Assembly: GCA_001931875.2 (NCBI GenBank)
Contig: MSJH02000482.1
Location: 124,001-188,000 of the forward strand
Source: Byssochlamys sp. IMV 00236
Taxonomy: Eukaryota > Ascomycota > Eurotiomycetes > Eurotiales > Thermoascaceae
Length of the DNA: 64,000 bases
Direction: 5' to 3'
The position numbers and the translations under genes are program-made. The notes under the pieces are model-generated. The model was given only the letters and a program-made list of their open reading frames with translations. It ran no database searches and was not told the origin of the DNA. Positions 25,907-37,273 of the stretch are shown in pieces; position 1 is the stretch's first letter, and every line of letters begins with the position of its first letter.

Positions 25907-26012
25907 ACAGCCTGCTTCTCGTGGTATTTGTGGAGGAACTCTTGGTGCAGCCGTCTTGCCAAAGTGCACAGGCTATCCTGGGTTCGGTACTCTGGAAAGA
26001 GAAGATGGAATC

Positions 26013-27283
26013 TTAAGAGATAATACAGACAGGAGTGCAAACAATATTTGTGCTTCCATCTGTAGCAAGGGCACCAGTATGGTCTTTCTTATATTGAAAT
26101 TTATCGATCTGTTCGGCCTTTCCAGTTGCATGAAGAATCCTTGTGATGATTGTATAGATTTCGAGGAGCACCGGTTCTGGAGGGTCATACGGCGTGTTAT
26201 GATTCACGAACTTCACTCTATTTCCGTTTCTTCTCAGTATCCAAGTGTCGTTATGGTCTCCTCATTGTCCGCGAACTGCTTGTCCTCTATGTCGAATTTG
26301 ATCGGCCACTTGCTTTCATTAAACGGTCTAATAATCCTCGGGATCGGGAAAGAAGAGCGCCTTCACGGAGATCCTCATTCATGGCACTGGCAGGCGGATC
26401 ATCTCCTCAACGTCTTCTGGGGTTGCAAGGCTTTTCTGAGCACTCAAAACGTCGTCGAAGCAGCTGTTAGATTCGGAAATCCGTTCCAGGAAGAACTCCG
26501 CATAACGAGAAACACCCAACAACGCGAGAGCAGAAGACTTTGGCGCAAGGAACTCCTTCACGAAATTGCTCCTCTACTTCATGATAAAGAACAGTTGGGA
26601 ATTGACCAGTACGGGCAAAATCGAAATTCTCTTATTCGAGTTTGTATTGGATAGTGTATGTATGAGTCCAGTCGGTAGCTTCGAAGGCGATTGCAAATTT
26701 GCAAAAAAGGCTCTGCAAGAATTTGGCCCTCGTTATAGTGCTCCGCAGCTCATTAATAGACTCCTGGATGAACCCGATTCGTCTGCATAATGATAGGAAA
26801 TATCTATTAAATATCACCCATCTTTCGGCCTTGACCCGCTGTTCGGAGTCAAACTGTCATGTCCCTAGCGAGAAAAGGATGATGTGGGCACACTCAGTGA
26901 TTGTTATAGCCTTATTTGCAGTGGCTGACTTCTCCTCCAGCAAGTTGGTGAGAACGCACCTATGGCCGTCTCTGGCCAAGCACAGCTTTTTGAGCCATTC
27001 CTGATCATTGCGGCTATACAGATCTACCAACTATGAAGTCATATCTTAGACGGAATCTTCGAGCCCGAGACGCGATGCTTTTTCTTGGAAGCGCCTCTGG
27101 TGGATGACCGCAAAGGTGCGTCTGGCAGTGGCTATGACAAATATCACTCGACCCGCTTACATAGAAAGTAATAGTCCGTAAGAGAGATCACGCAAGTTGT
27201 CGTATATTGCTATCATCGTTGCATCCTTTAATGTCGTCCAGTAGATAGTTGACCCTATCCGCTGGCAAGTTCTCAGGAGACAT
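26013..27283 (-). pseudogene. Decayed HNH-nuclease-domain gene
   Basis: Reading leftward, segments match the architecture of fungal HNH_2 proteins. They are an N-terminal helical part (ENLPADRVNYLLDDIK), the HNH core (LARDGHRCVLTN, ECAHII), a middle block (ESINELRSTITRA, FAIAFEATD), and a C-terminal block (PEPVLLEIYTIITRILHATG, LATDGSTNI). The frame is broken by stops near 27189 (TGA), 27047 (TAA), 27032 (TAG), 26858 (TGA) and 26633 (TAA). At least four of these are one C-to-T change from a sense codon. The usual AHIIP reads AHIIL, also a C-to-T change. A frame change follows around 26560. The proximity of the chromodomain relic suggests a repeat-induced-mutation or decay island. Some stops could be avoided by unrecognised introns, but not all. 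Confidence 0.6.
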
Positions 27284-28618
27284 TCGCAGCATTAGACTCA
27301 TATCATCGTTCGAGTCTTCCTTTGTGTATTTTCGAGTATATACAGGCATTCCTGCTCAGTTATTATCAGATTCTCCGAGCTGATAACGCTCACGTCGTCG
27401 GTGCACGGAGAGAGGGCAGCCTGGACCTCTGTATATTGATTCGACCCTGTATGGCCCGGTAGATCAGGAAATATAAAAGAAGAAAGCAGTAAGTAAAAGC
27501 CAGCACGGTAGGCCAGGCCCTAAAGAAGTGGTAGAACCGGCCCACTGTGCGCGCGAGGAAGAGAAAGAAAGATGAAGAGGAAAGGAGCGAGAGACGCATT
27601 TTTATGCCCGAGGAGGGTTAACTCCATTTCTACCGTGAATACAAAAGGGAAGGAATGCAGCAGATAGATATAGGGACACAGGGTGACTGACGACGATGAA
27701 TGGCGCAGATTAATATCACGCTGGATGAAGCTAGTCGGTGACTGTGTCAGCGCACAAAGCGTACATCCAGATGGTCTGTCAATCATCCGTTCGCAACAAG
27801 TTCTTTGGTATCTTAATTCTAGGATAGTTAGAACGTACTAGATTACTAGGATCTAGATGCTTTGTATGCTATAGAGATAAATATGGGTTCAAAACCCCCT
27901 CTAAAACTAGAAGCAAGTAAGCAATTCAAGCAATCAGCTAGCTGGTTCAAATCAGACTGCAGGCCAGCAAGGGAATATAGACGTAAAAGACCATGGTATA
28001 GGATGGGCAAAGAAAGGGGTAGGTATAAGCAGCCAACCGCCAGGGTCCCAGCGTAGTAATTGATATTTTGAACACACCAATAAGAAGCTAGCATCTAAAC
28101 CGAAGGAAAATGCTCGAAATTAGAGCTTCTAAAACCGCCTAAAACAACAGCATCTAATTACCTAGCTAGGTTGAATATCAAATAATCCCTCGACACCCAA
28201 AAATATGCCCCCTTTGCTCCCAGTATTATATGGTCCCCCAGCTTTGAATTTCCTCCTCAAATAAGACACCGGAGAGAGCCTTAACACTTTGTTCAAGATT
28301 GTATAAGAGACGATCAATATACACTATATGCATACTTACTCCTCGATGCATCGAGTCTAGACCAGATCGAGCGCCCACGCGGACGGAAACGCCAAAAGAA
28401 AAATTTCCCCGGTCGTTGACAACTTTATCCGCCACCAAAGAACCATAGAACGAGGACAGTGGTACACCATCGTCTTGCAGTGCGCTTCTTTCGCACTCTT
28501 CTTCTTTCTTTCATGCGAGTTTCGTTTTCTTGATTTCCTTGCACTTCTCTCCCTCGTGGCTCCTTCTCCTCGCATCCTTGCCTACTTGGCGCGGCGAGGC
28601 CGGTACCCCACGCCCAGC
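27284..28618. other. Gene-poor spacer before the pseudouridine synthase gene
   Basis: About 1.3 kb with no supported gene. The part 27840-28180 is rich in CTAG and AAGC words and looks like old repeat sequence, but I could not assign it. From about 28470 the sequence becomes pyrimidine-rich, as expected for the leader of the next gene. Confidence 0.4.
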
Positions 28619-30345
28619 ATGGCTCTCACGCCGGTCGAACATACATTCCATGTCCCTCCTCCAGACCCGGTTGAACCGCCTCCAGACGTCGCAGTGACAC
28701 CCTGTGATCCGTGGCCAGCGCCCTACTATCTCGAGGGAGGCTTGCGCAGGGTCAAGCCCTATCATTATACCTACAATACCTACTGCAAGGAGCGATGGCG
28801 GGGTAGGGAACTGTTGGAGATTTTCCTATCGGAATTCAGAGATAGAGAGCCGGAGTATTATGTTAGTCTTCCTATTGAGATATACGTCCATGCAGGTTCA
28901 GTTCGAGTTGCTGACCAGAATCTGCTCTACAGAAGTGGGCCATCGAGACCGGCCAGGTCACTGTAGGCGGCAAAACCGCAACCACTACGACAAAGGTTCT
29001 CAACGGCCAGGTCGTATCTCATACCCTCCATCGTCATGAACCTCCCGTGACTGCTCAGCCGATTGGTGTAATCCATGAGGATGACGATATGCTTGTGATT
29101 GATAAACCGGCTGGTGTGCCTGTCCACTCTGCTGGGCGATACCACTTCAACTCGATCGTCGAGATCCTACGCGCAGAACGTGGCGGGTGGAAACCGCTCC
29201 CCTGTAATCGGCTCGACAGGCTCACGTCCGGTGTTATGTTTATTGGGAAGCATCCCAAAGCAGCAGAGAAGATTGCCAAGCAGTTGCAGGAGCGCAGCGT
29301 GCAGAAGGAATATATTGCGCGGGTGAAGGGCAAGTTTCCAGAGGGAGTTGTCGTCTGCGACCAACCTATCGTTTCAGTCAGTCCAAAGCTGGGATTGAAC
29401 AGGGTTAGAGCGACAGGAAAACATGCGAAGACGAAGTTCCGCCGCGTCGCATACTACCCTCCGCGTTCTCAGCGGCCGCAGGTTGCTCCGGAAAATGGAG
29501 ACAATACTGACGATGGTCGTAAAGCTGCTACACCGCCACCCTCAGATATCGCCAACGAGGATGATGGCTACAGTATCGTTCACTGTCTACCGCTAACCGG
29601 TCGTACGCATCAAATCCGTGTACATCTACAATTTCTTGGACACCCGATCACGAACGACCCCATCTATTCAAACCGCCGCGTGTTTGGACCGGATTTGGGC
29701 AAGAACGAAAGTTCCTCCGAGCGTGACCAGGAGATCATCGAGCGCTTGTCGGCTATGGGAAAGACGGAAATGGCTGAGACGGTTGCGTACCGTACACACC
29801 TGACTACACCCCCTCGGGTCCCGCCTGGCACTGATCCTGCTGTTATCGACCAGATCATGGCGCGTGAACATGATGCTGCTGTTGTCGACTACTACAAGAA
29901 AAAGGGCGAGAAGCTGTCTGGCAAGAAGTGCGAGATCTGTAACACGGAGCTATATACCGACCCCGGTCCCCATGAACTTGGTATCTATCTGCATGCTGTG
30001 GCCTACGCTGATAAGGCCGGCGACTGGAAGTACTGCAGCAAGATGCCTTCATGGGCGCTTCCGCCTCCAGGAATGGATGGTTTAAGAGAGACTCCTGATT
30101 GGAAGGATGCTGAGGAAGGTGAGGAGATCACCATCGGCGGAGGAACCATTCCCGGTATGATTGAAGACGACGAAGGGACAAAGGACGAAGTCCAAGCTCT
30201 CGTGCGAGGCGTTGGCATTGTCGATATCTCAGGGACGAGAGCTGAGGGACAGTCAAAAGGAGAGCAGGAATCACCCTTTCCGCGCCCGGCTGAGGAGGAG
30301 GAAGTCCAACCAGCGCCAGCTGTCATCGCTGCGACAGCAAGTTGA
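28619..30345 (+). CDS. RluA-family tRNA pseudouridine synthase (Pus9/Rib2-like)
   Basis: Converts uridine to pseudouridine, probably at position 32 of tRNAs. Exons are 28619-28861 and 28933-30345, giving 551 aa. The junction joins PEYY to [13 protein letters not shown], an S4-like region seen in Pus9 and Rib2. The catalytic signature is clear: [13 protein letters not shown], with the Asp nucleophile in RLDRLTSG, followed by [17 protein letters not shown]. The deaminase domain of yeast Rib2 is absent. The C-terminal ~200 residues hold CEIC, a His-rich stretch and a further Cys (KYCSK), which may bind zinc, then an acidic tail. An in-frame ATG at 28475 would add 48 mostly hydrophobic residues; I prefer 28619 because the upstream part reads like a pyrimidine-rich leader. 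Confidence 0.9.
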
Positions 30346-30607
30346 GTTTGGCTTGTGGTTCCAGACTGTTCAGCCGATGGCCGCGTTGGAGGTTACATAT
30401 AAAAGTCTTGCCATATATAATACTGCATAGCGTCTGTTCCGTTTATTCAATACCATTTCAGCTACATATAGATCAATTGATTTGAAAAGGGCGATGAGTC
30501 TCTGAACATCGATCCTCCATTCTCAACGTCATCGTTATTTAGGCACCTCCTCGCAATGGGTATCTGTTTCTCCTCTATAGAAGTATCTGAAAGCACACCT
30601 TTATTAT

Positions 30608-31910
30608 TCAACCCTGCAGAGTCAAACTGATCTTCTCACCGTCCTTTTCACCACTCTTCAAAAACTTCTCCAGGATCTCCAGATCTGCCAGGGCCTCATT
30701 CACCGTCTGCCTTCTGTCCAATGGCCCACCCTTAGCGACAGAAGCGGCGAAGTCCGCTACCTCATCCTTGACGCCCCTACCATCATACTCAACATCCTGC
30801 TTCACTCCATTGACGGTAACACCGTCAAATGTGAGTGTCACCACTCCCCCGTCACACGCGATCTCATATGCAGTGTCCTTGAAGTCGGACCCGAAGGACA
30901 CAGAGAAAACACCCGTAGCACCTGACTTCGTCTTCAGGACCGCATCGACCGTATCTACAGGCGCTAGGTGTTCCTGCAGCAGACGCGTTTGGGCGGACAG
31001 GGTGGTGATTGGGTCTGTAGGGCCCAGAAACAAGCGCAAACCCGCAATGAAGTGCACACCTCCGTCGAGGAGGAAGCCTCCTTGGTGAGAGGGTGCTTTG
31101 CGCCACTCAGTCACTATAACAAAGTCAGCAACACATCCTCAACACAGACCTATGACTTTCAAATAATGGTCCAGTAAAAAGAGATCTCTTACAGTAATAC
31201 TTCGAATCCGGCTGTATCTTCGTATGCATATTCACGCGGAAATTCCTAACACGGCCCAATTTCCGAATCTGTTCGGCCGCATAGACGTACTGCTTCATAT
31301 AGCGATAGTTCTCCGCCACGCCCCAGAAAACCTTGCTCGTATCGACGTTGGATTCGTACCAGTTTATGAGCTCCTGCGCTGCCGCGATGTCCTTGCTGAT
31401 GGGCTTCTCCGACAGGACATGCTTTCCTGCAGAAAGAGCCTTGCGTACGAATTCTGGTTGAATCGGGATTGGGAGTCTGTATTATATCGTTCGTTAGAAC
31501 CATTGGCTCTCCTGGTAAAAGATAATAAATCTGCATACGCAATGATAACTGCCTGAATATCCTCACGAGCAAGAAGATCATCATAAGTCTTTCCAGAGCC
31601 GGAATCTTCAGAATATATATCGACGCTCGAGTTCTCGCCGATAAGGTTCTGTGCTGATTTCAATGACCGCGAGTAGATGGCCTTGAGGGTGAAGTCCTTG
31701 GCTGCCTGTACTGCGGGCTGAAATAGTAGTTGACATTGTTAGGATATGTATGTGTATGGCGCGTTACGGGAATAGAGATATCCATACCAAGTGCTCTTCC
31801 CGGGCAAATATCCCTATATCGATTCATTAGTTTGGTTTATAATTCGAAGAAGCATCTAGATAGATGCATTAAGACATACCGCTTCCTACGATGGCGACGC
31901 CGAGAGACAT
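30608..31910 (-). CDS. Gfo/Idh/MocA-family NAD(P)-dependent oxidoreductase
   Basis: Predicted sugar or polyol dehydrogenase with an N-terminal Rossmann fold. Exons are 31880-31910, 31788-31813, 31539-31717, 31193-31476 and 30608-31113, giving 341 aa, the normal family length. The dinucleotide-binding loop reads GVAIVGSGIFARE, split by an intron. The family signature EKP occurs in VLSEKPISKD. The C-terminal half holds GGFLLDGGVHFIAGLRLF, containing the Gly-Gly-x-x-x-Asp-x-Gly-x-His pattern of the active site. The second exon is only 26 nt. Substrate is unknown. The gene converges with the pseudouridine synthase gene, 262 bp apart. Confidence 0.9.
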
Positions 31911-32768
31911 GTTGGGCTGTGTATGTATATAGGGTTTTGTGCAGTCACTTGAACAATAGACTGGCTTGTATGGGGGAAATAAGTATGAAGCGTGAAAGTT
32001 ATTGATGGAGCTATGTACAGGTGTCTGTTCACCTTTTTAAACTGCAGTTCTTTTTTCTAAGGCCTCCTACGGTTCCTGTACGATAAGTAGCGAACGGTCG
32101 GTCGGAAAACGTGGGGCAGGATATTTTTGACTAAGTACTCCATCGAATTTACCCACCGACCAACGCGAGATTCAGGTACCAGACTGACCGGGCAGGTCAA
32201 TCCGCGGGCGAGCTTCACGTTTCAGACCCAACTCTGGGACAGTGGAACGACTAAGTAGAACCGGCCGGAATCGAGATCCTCGCGATGACATCGATGAGCA
32301 CGTTATGGGATACTCGTGATTGAGGCAATCCCGTGAGAGCGATCATCTCCCTGAAGAAACCCAGAGTGACTCTGTCAGGATCACGTTTCGACTGTAAAGC
32401 ATGACTTGAGACGAGAGTAACCTAGCTAGACTACACTTAAAGGCGTGATGGCTTGCCCCATCTCGTGCCTTGATTTTTGCGCGCGTGGGCGAGGGAATAG
32501 ATCGTGGCGTCTGCCTTTCTTTTTTACCGCGTTCCAGGGAAAGAGAAAAAAGCTTGTATTTCTTTTTTGTTCCTGGTTCTTGATTTCACATTCTTCTTCT
32601 GCTGTTATACATTATCAGAAGCGATATATATATCCAATACCTTTGTGGTAGATCCAGGGTGAGAAGATTATATCTATTTATTTTCGAAGATTTTGCGATA
32701 GAAAAGAGCTCGGCGCTTAAGGATCAACCCCGCGCTAGGATAATTACGTCCAGTTAAGAGGCAGCGCG
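31911..32768. promoter_or_regulatory. Divergent promoter, oxidoreductase / heme-oxygenase-like gene
   Basis: An 858-bp interval between divergent starts. The right portion (32510-32600) is pyrimidine-rich. No further gene was supported. Confidence 0.4.
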
Positions 32769-34002
32769 ATGGGATCGGACACGCTGACGGAGAAGATCCA
32801 TGCCGCTACGAGGTAAGGATCCGACAAGGATGCTCTACGCCTGTTCAACATGGGTCTCTTCTTATATAATAATAGATAACATTGTCTTTCTCTTGGGATC
32901 TAACTAACGGCAATAAAATTCTCTCAGAGCGCAGCATAAAGCCCTCAACCGTTTGATTACCGCCCGTCTGCCCCTCAGTCTGCCACCGCATGCCAACAGC
33001 ACTCAGCTATATGCGTTGGGTCTATCGCGCATCGCAGAGGTATATTATGCTTTCGAGAGGACATGGCTACGACAGATGAACGCCTCTGACCAGCTGGCGG
33101 AGGCTGTAAGAGAGGACTATGATGTACTCGGCTCCTTTGTCAATGATAATGCAGGTCGCATCAGGAATGTCCTTCGTCAAGTCTACCTCCCGAAAATCCT
33201 CAGAAGTAGAAGGCTACGATCAGATCTGCGCGCGCTGCGGTTTGGCGGAAGTGCAGAATCGAAGCATGGCGAGGCTGGAAAGAATACGACAAGACAGGCA
33301 GCCGTGGAAGCTTTCGTATCGCACATCGAACGTACCCTTTCCAGCAAACCGCACGTTATCCTAGCCTACGCATGGCTCATGTACATGGCCCTCTTCAACG
33401 GCGGGCGCTGGATCCGCGATCGCCTCATCGAAGGCGGCCCTGCTTTCTGGACCGATATCACAAACGCATCATCGCGACAGACTTGCCCTCTTTCCCAGAA
33501 ACACCACCGTACACACCTCACCGAGTCGTACCTCTCGTTTTGGAGCTTCGATAGTGATCAGGATGGCGAAGACATTAAACTCGAGTTCAAGAAACGCATG
33601 GACGTCGCCGGAGATCTCCTCACAGAAGTAGAACAGACCCAGGTCATTGCAGAAGCTGTGGAGATCTTCTATCGACTCGAGCAGATCATCGCTGAGATCG
33701 ATCTCGATATTGCGCGTGGAGCCTACCGTGATAGTCGCGTTCTACAGCCATATGATCACCTCGCATCCGGCTCTCTCACCCTGTCTCTTCTTCCGCAGAG
33801 CATTGCCAGACACCAAGCGCCCCCGCGCACGTACATCCGTCCACTTCTTGTTGGCGTGGCTGGTCTGCTAGGCGGTATCTGTGCCTGGCTTTGGCGTGTG
33901 AATGCGGATGCAGTGCAATGGAGCTACCATGCCTGGGCAGGCGAAGATGATATAGTCGAGTATGCTGGACAGGGATCTACCTTTTCTTCTTTTACGGATT
34001 GA
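32769..34002 (+). CDS. Heme-oxygenase-like protein with C-terminal membrane anchor
   Basis: Probably related to fungal heme oxygenases that open heme to biliverdin, CO and iron. Exons are 32769-32812 and 32928-34002, giving 372 aa. The spliced N-terminus reads LTEKIHAATRAQHKALNRLI, matching the helix with the proximal heme histidine. The segment YAWLMYMALFNGGRWI resembles the distal Gly-rich helix, though the usual Gly-Asp-Leu-Ser-Gly-Gly is altered. A hydrophobic stretch near residues 310-335 (RPLLVGVAGLLGGICAWLW) would anchor it, as in ER-bound heme oxygenases. The loss of part of the distal motif leaves open that it is catalytically divergent. Confidence 0.75.
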
Positions 34003-34556
34003 TCATTTCGGTGAATTTGGCTGGATTACTCAAGCGATTATCTATATTCTTTCTTTTCGTCGTCTCTGGTTAGACTTGTGTGTGAGCGTTGTATGATACC
34101 CCTGGCTATATATGCTAAATTTGTGTTTCTGCTATCCATCGGCAGCGATGAAGCATCGCATGGCGTTGATTGATTCTCTTACTATTAGGTCATATCTAGA
34201 TCATTTTTACGAAATCAATATATTATATTGTACAGTACTTCCACATTTTGCCATCCTTACAAACAATAATAAAGACTACCACCTACCGATGAAAAATCCA
34301 CGGGCACCCAGACGACTGCCTGTCCGGTTCTAGTAGGTGAACAGCGCCGACCCGAGGTCGCGCAACTACGATACTTAATTAGCGACACTACGTTCTCCTT
34401 GCCATGTAACCATGGTTCCATCTCTCTCTACAGATATCCTTTAATTGATTCCTATTTATTTATAAAAGCGTAAGTTAACGACGCTGCTATTGGATAGAAT
34501 AGAATAGAGAAGAAAGTCAGCTTGTTGACCCTCTAACTTCAACATTTGATCAGCAA
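34003..34556. other. AT-rich intergenic region
   Basis: About 550 bp of AT-rich sequence between the heme-oxygenase-like gene and the truncated kinase-like gene. No coding frame was supported. Confidence 0.45.
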
Positions 34557-35232
34557 ATGCATTGGGCACCTCCCGATAAGTATGTTGACCTAGGCGCTAG
34601 TTAATTGATTTGTTAGTTGTAATCACCACAGCCCAACTAGTTAGTTAGCGGTGATAACCTTGCATTTGTGTTTCAGAGGGTCTATGTGCACCATCACAAG
34701 CAACGTCGCAGGAAGTCTTAGTGGAGGACCCTCAACAGGCCTCCTCTGGCCGGAAACAAATGATCTGATCATTAACAGCGTATCCGACATCGAAGATTGG
34801 TTCAATAGTCGACTTTTTCCAGCTCAAGGCCTGGGTCAGGTCACTCTCCAACACTGCGAATTGGTCCTCTGTCATCTTGACATTTCCCCTAGAAACATCA
34901 TCTGGCAGGACGACGGTACTGTGTATTTCTTGGACTGGGCAAGCGCCGGATTCTATCCTCGATTACTTGAATTTGTCAGCCAGTGGATTGTCGAAGGCAA
35001 AGATGAAGCTTTCCATACTATGCTGCTACAGGCCATGGCTCCGCTGTCAGAGGTCGACATGGAACAGAAGGCACCAATCTGCCAGGCCTTATATAACAAC
35101 CAGAAGTACTCATTGTCAGTATACACCTCTTTCCTCTTTTTCTCTCCGAATAACTGGCTGAATTATGCCTTAGCCATAAACTGGACCCTGAACCTCTGTT
35201 TATATATCCTGTTCCTCTACTTCCGAGGCTAG
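34557..35232 (+). pseudogene. N-terminally truncated APH-type phosphotransferase gene
   Basis: The C-terminal lobe of a fungal aminoglycoside-phosphotransferase-like kinase is readable. It has LCHLDISPRNIIW (catalytic His-x-Asp with Asn) and VYFLDWASAGFYP (metal-binding Asp). A possible short first exon, 34557-34579, splices phase-correctly to 34677 and would give MHWAPPDK before GSMCTITS, but the whole ATP-binding N-lobe is absent. The reading frame runs hydrophobic after residue ~160, perhaps through an unspliced intron beginning GTATAC at about 35119. It is either a remnant or a short derived protein. Confidence 0.5.
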
Positions 35233-35585
35233 CCGAAGTCAGCGAGTCACGGTTGAAATGATAGGCAGTGCGAGGGAGGACTTGCAGGGTCTTGTTGATT
35301 ATGATATTTCCCAGGGGTAGATGAAAGTCGCTTAAGGTCTTGATTGGGCATATTTATCCCCCACAATCTGGTTTGGGCAAGAGATATGGATCTCAAACTT
35401 CTATAGTAAAGTTGGGATAATAAAAATATATGTAACAAATCAAAGACGAAAGGTTCGCACCAATGAAAGGTTCTATAATAGTCTAAGCCGCAGAAGAGGA
35501 CATTATCCACATTGTTGACAAGGGACTGGCGTTAATGGGTCCAATCCCCGATTTTTCTCTCGTAGTTGCTGCTCCTGACGTGCAG
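35233..35585. other. Convergent intergenic region
   Basis: About 350 bp between the truncated kinase gene and the leftward DUF5519-like gene. Nothing supported. Confidence 0.45.
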
Positions 35586-36506
35586 TCAAGCAGTCTCGAA
35601 GGTATCAGCCATATACCCCACCGACGCTCTCACCACTTGCATAATAACCCTCGTTTCCTCCTCCGTCCTAGGCGCATAAAGCAAGACATACTCCTTCGGA
35701 ACCGTCCATCCAACAACGTACTTTGCCAACTTGACCCCATCCAACGGATGGCGCTGACCCCAGCCCGACTCAATAACCCTCTTACAATCCTGCGGCGCCA
35801 GAACCACATGTACGGAATAATCGCCCGTGGCGTGGATATGGGAGACTTCGCGCATCATTTCCTTCGCGACGGGGGCGCCGGGCACGTTGTCTGCTAGGAA
35901 GATGCTTTGTGTATGGCCTTCATGGAGAGAGGGGCGGAATTGGATTATGGATGGGTTGGAGATGACGAGATGGTTGAATTCGGATTTGAGGAGCTGTATA
36001 TACTGTCAGGTAATCGATGCATGAATGGAAACAACAGAGAAGAAGAAGATAAAATGAATCGTGTAATATGGTATGGTTTGGAAACATATGTACAAACATA
36101 CCTCCTTACACTCCTCCTCCGGAAGCTGATCCAACTGCCTCTGCGGCAACGGATGCGGTCCCAATCGTGGCCTCTGCCCCCGCTCATATGGCGGCCACTC
36201 GGACGATAACCATTTCCTCTTCTCTGGATTCTGATCGTATAGACCTGTACTGAAGACTTCTGTACCGCAAGGTCGTAGAATGCAGCTGGAAATGAACCAG
36301 CCGCGGATATTGTATGGGAGACCACCGGGGCCGTAACTGAGGTAGATTTTGTAGTCGCGATAGGCGGCGAGCGTGACGTTGATGAAGACGATACTGCCGA
36401 TGGAGAGGATGGCGATTGTTTGATTGGATAGGGAGCGCAATGATTGGGAGGAGGAGGGGAGTGAGTAGGGTTGGAGTTTCTGTGGTGTTAAGGACATGGT
36501 TTTCAT
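35586..36506 (-). CDS. Membrane protein with luciferase-like (DUF5519-type) domain
   Basis: Exons are 36102-36506 and 35586-35993, giving 270 aa, joined in phase 0 (EEECKE to LLKSEFNHL). Residues ~30-50 form one hydrophobic segment (TIAILSIGSIVFINVTLAAY), probably a signal anchor. The region GPGGLPYNIRGWF and the C-terminal HIHATGDYSVHVVLAP, with GWGQRHPL and PKEYVLLYAPRTEEE, resemble the fungal luciferase-domain/DUF5519 family, whose function is unknown. Two histidines in SHIHATGDYSVH and the RHP motif are candidate functional residues. The family name is from memory and is moderately sure. Confidence 0.65.
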
Positions 36507-37273
36507 CTGTTTGTTGGATAGTATATATCGATAGTATATATCTACGAATCCAGATCAGTAGTTAACTATTCATAGATGGATTAACAAACCCCTAAACTAG
36601 AAAAAAAATACAGTAAGAAGCAAAAGAGAAAGTACGCTACGGAACGCAGAGCTCTAACTCTATCATCGACTTAGCTTTCCGTCATTATCATTATCCTTTC
36701 TTGGGTCCGTTATTGGAGGATCGAAAGAAGGACACAACTATTGACGCGAGGTGACGTAGGGTAAGCGGAAGAAGATACGTAGAGTTTCTACTTATGAAAC
36801 GTCAGATGCATCATGGTAATTATTGGTAAGCCGACTTCTTTGAATCTCTCTTCGGATATATGTTTGTATAGAGCAAGATATATTTATCCGGACAAGATTA
36901 GGTTAGGAGACTTACTTGATATAGACACGTTTTTTCGGTATAAAAAGAAATGTTGTTATTGGTACCGAGTATTATTATCTCTGCATAGGTATGCACAGTT
37001 GAAACAGTGTACCCAGAGCGGGTCTCTTCTTCGACTATGCTCAGTGCGGAGAACTCAAGCTACAAGTTGAATGAAGAATCCAGTCTTGCTTGTAATGATT
37101 TGTATGATTCATTATTAAGTCTTCGTAACCTAGCTTAGCTATATCACGAGCTATTGTTCTTACTAACGGTACCTCCCGTTTTGCTAAAAGCTAGTTATAT
37201 TACTGAAGATACTCCATGCCTCCTTGCCAAAGCAATTTTTTTTTTCAAAGATCTTGTGCTGCGCATCCTATAT
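36507..37273. other. Intergenic region
   Basis: About 770 bp between two leftward genes, AT-rich from 36810 onward. Short frames only; none supported. Confidence 0.45.

Noticed and set aside
25956..26654. 232-codon plus-strand frame
   Set aside because: It lies antisense to recognisable HNH-protein segments and has no domain of its own.
27885..27965. GGTTCAAA motifs resembling tRNA T-loops
   Set aside because: No matching acceptor, D-arm or anticodon stem could be folded around them.
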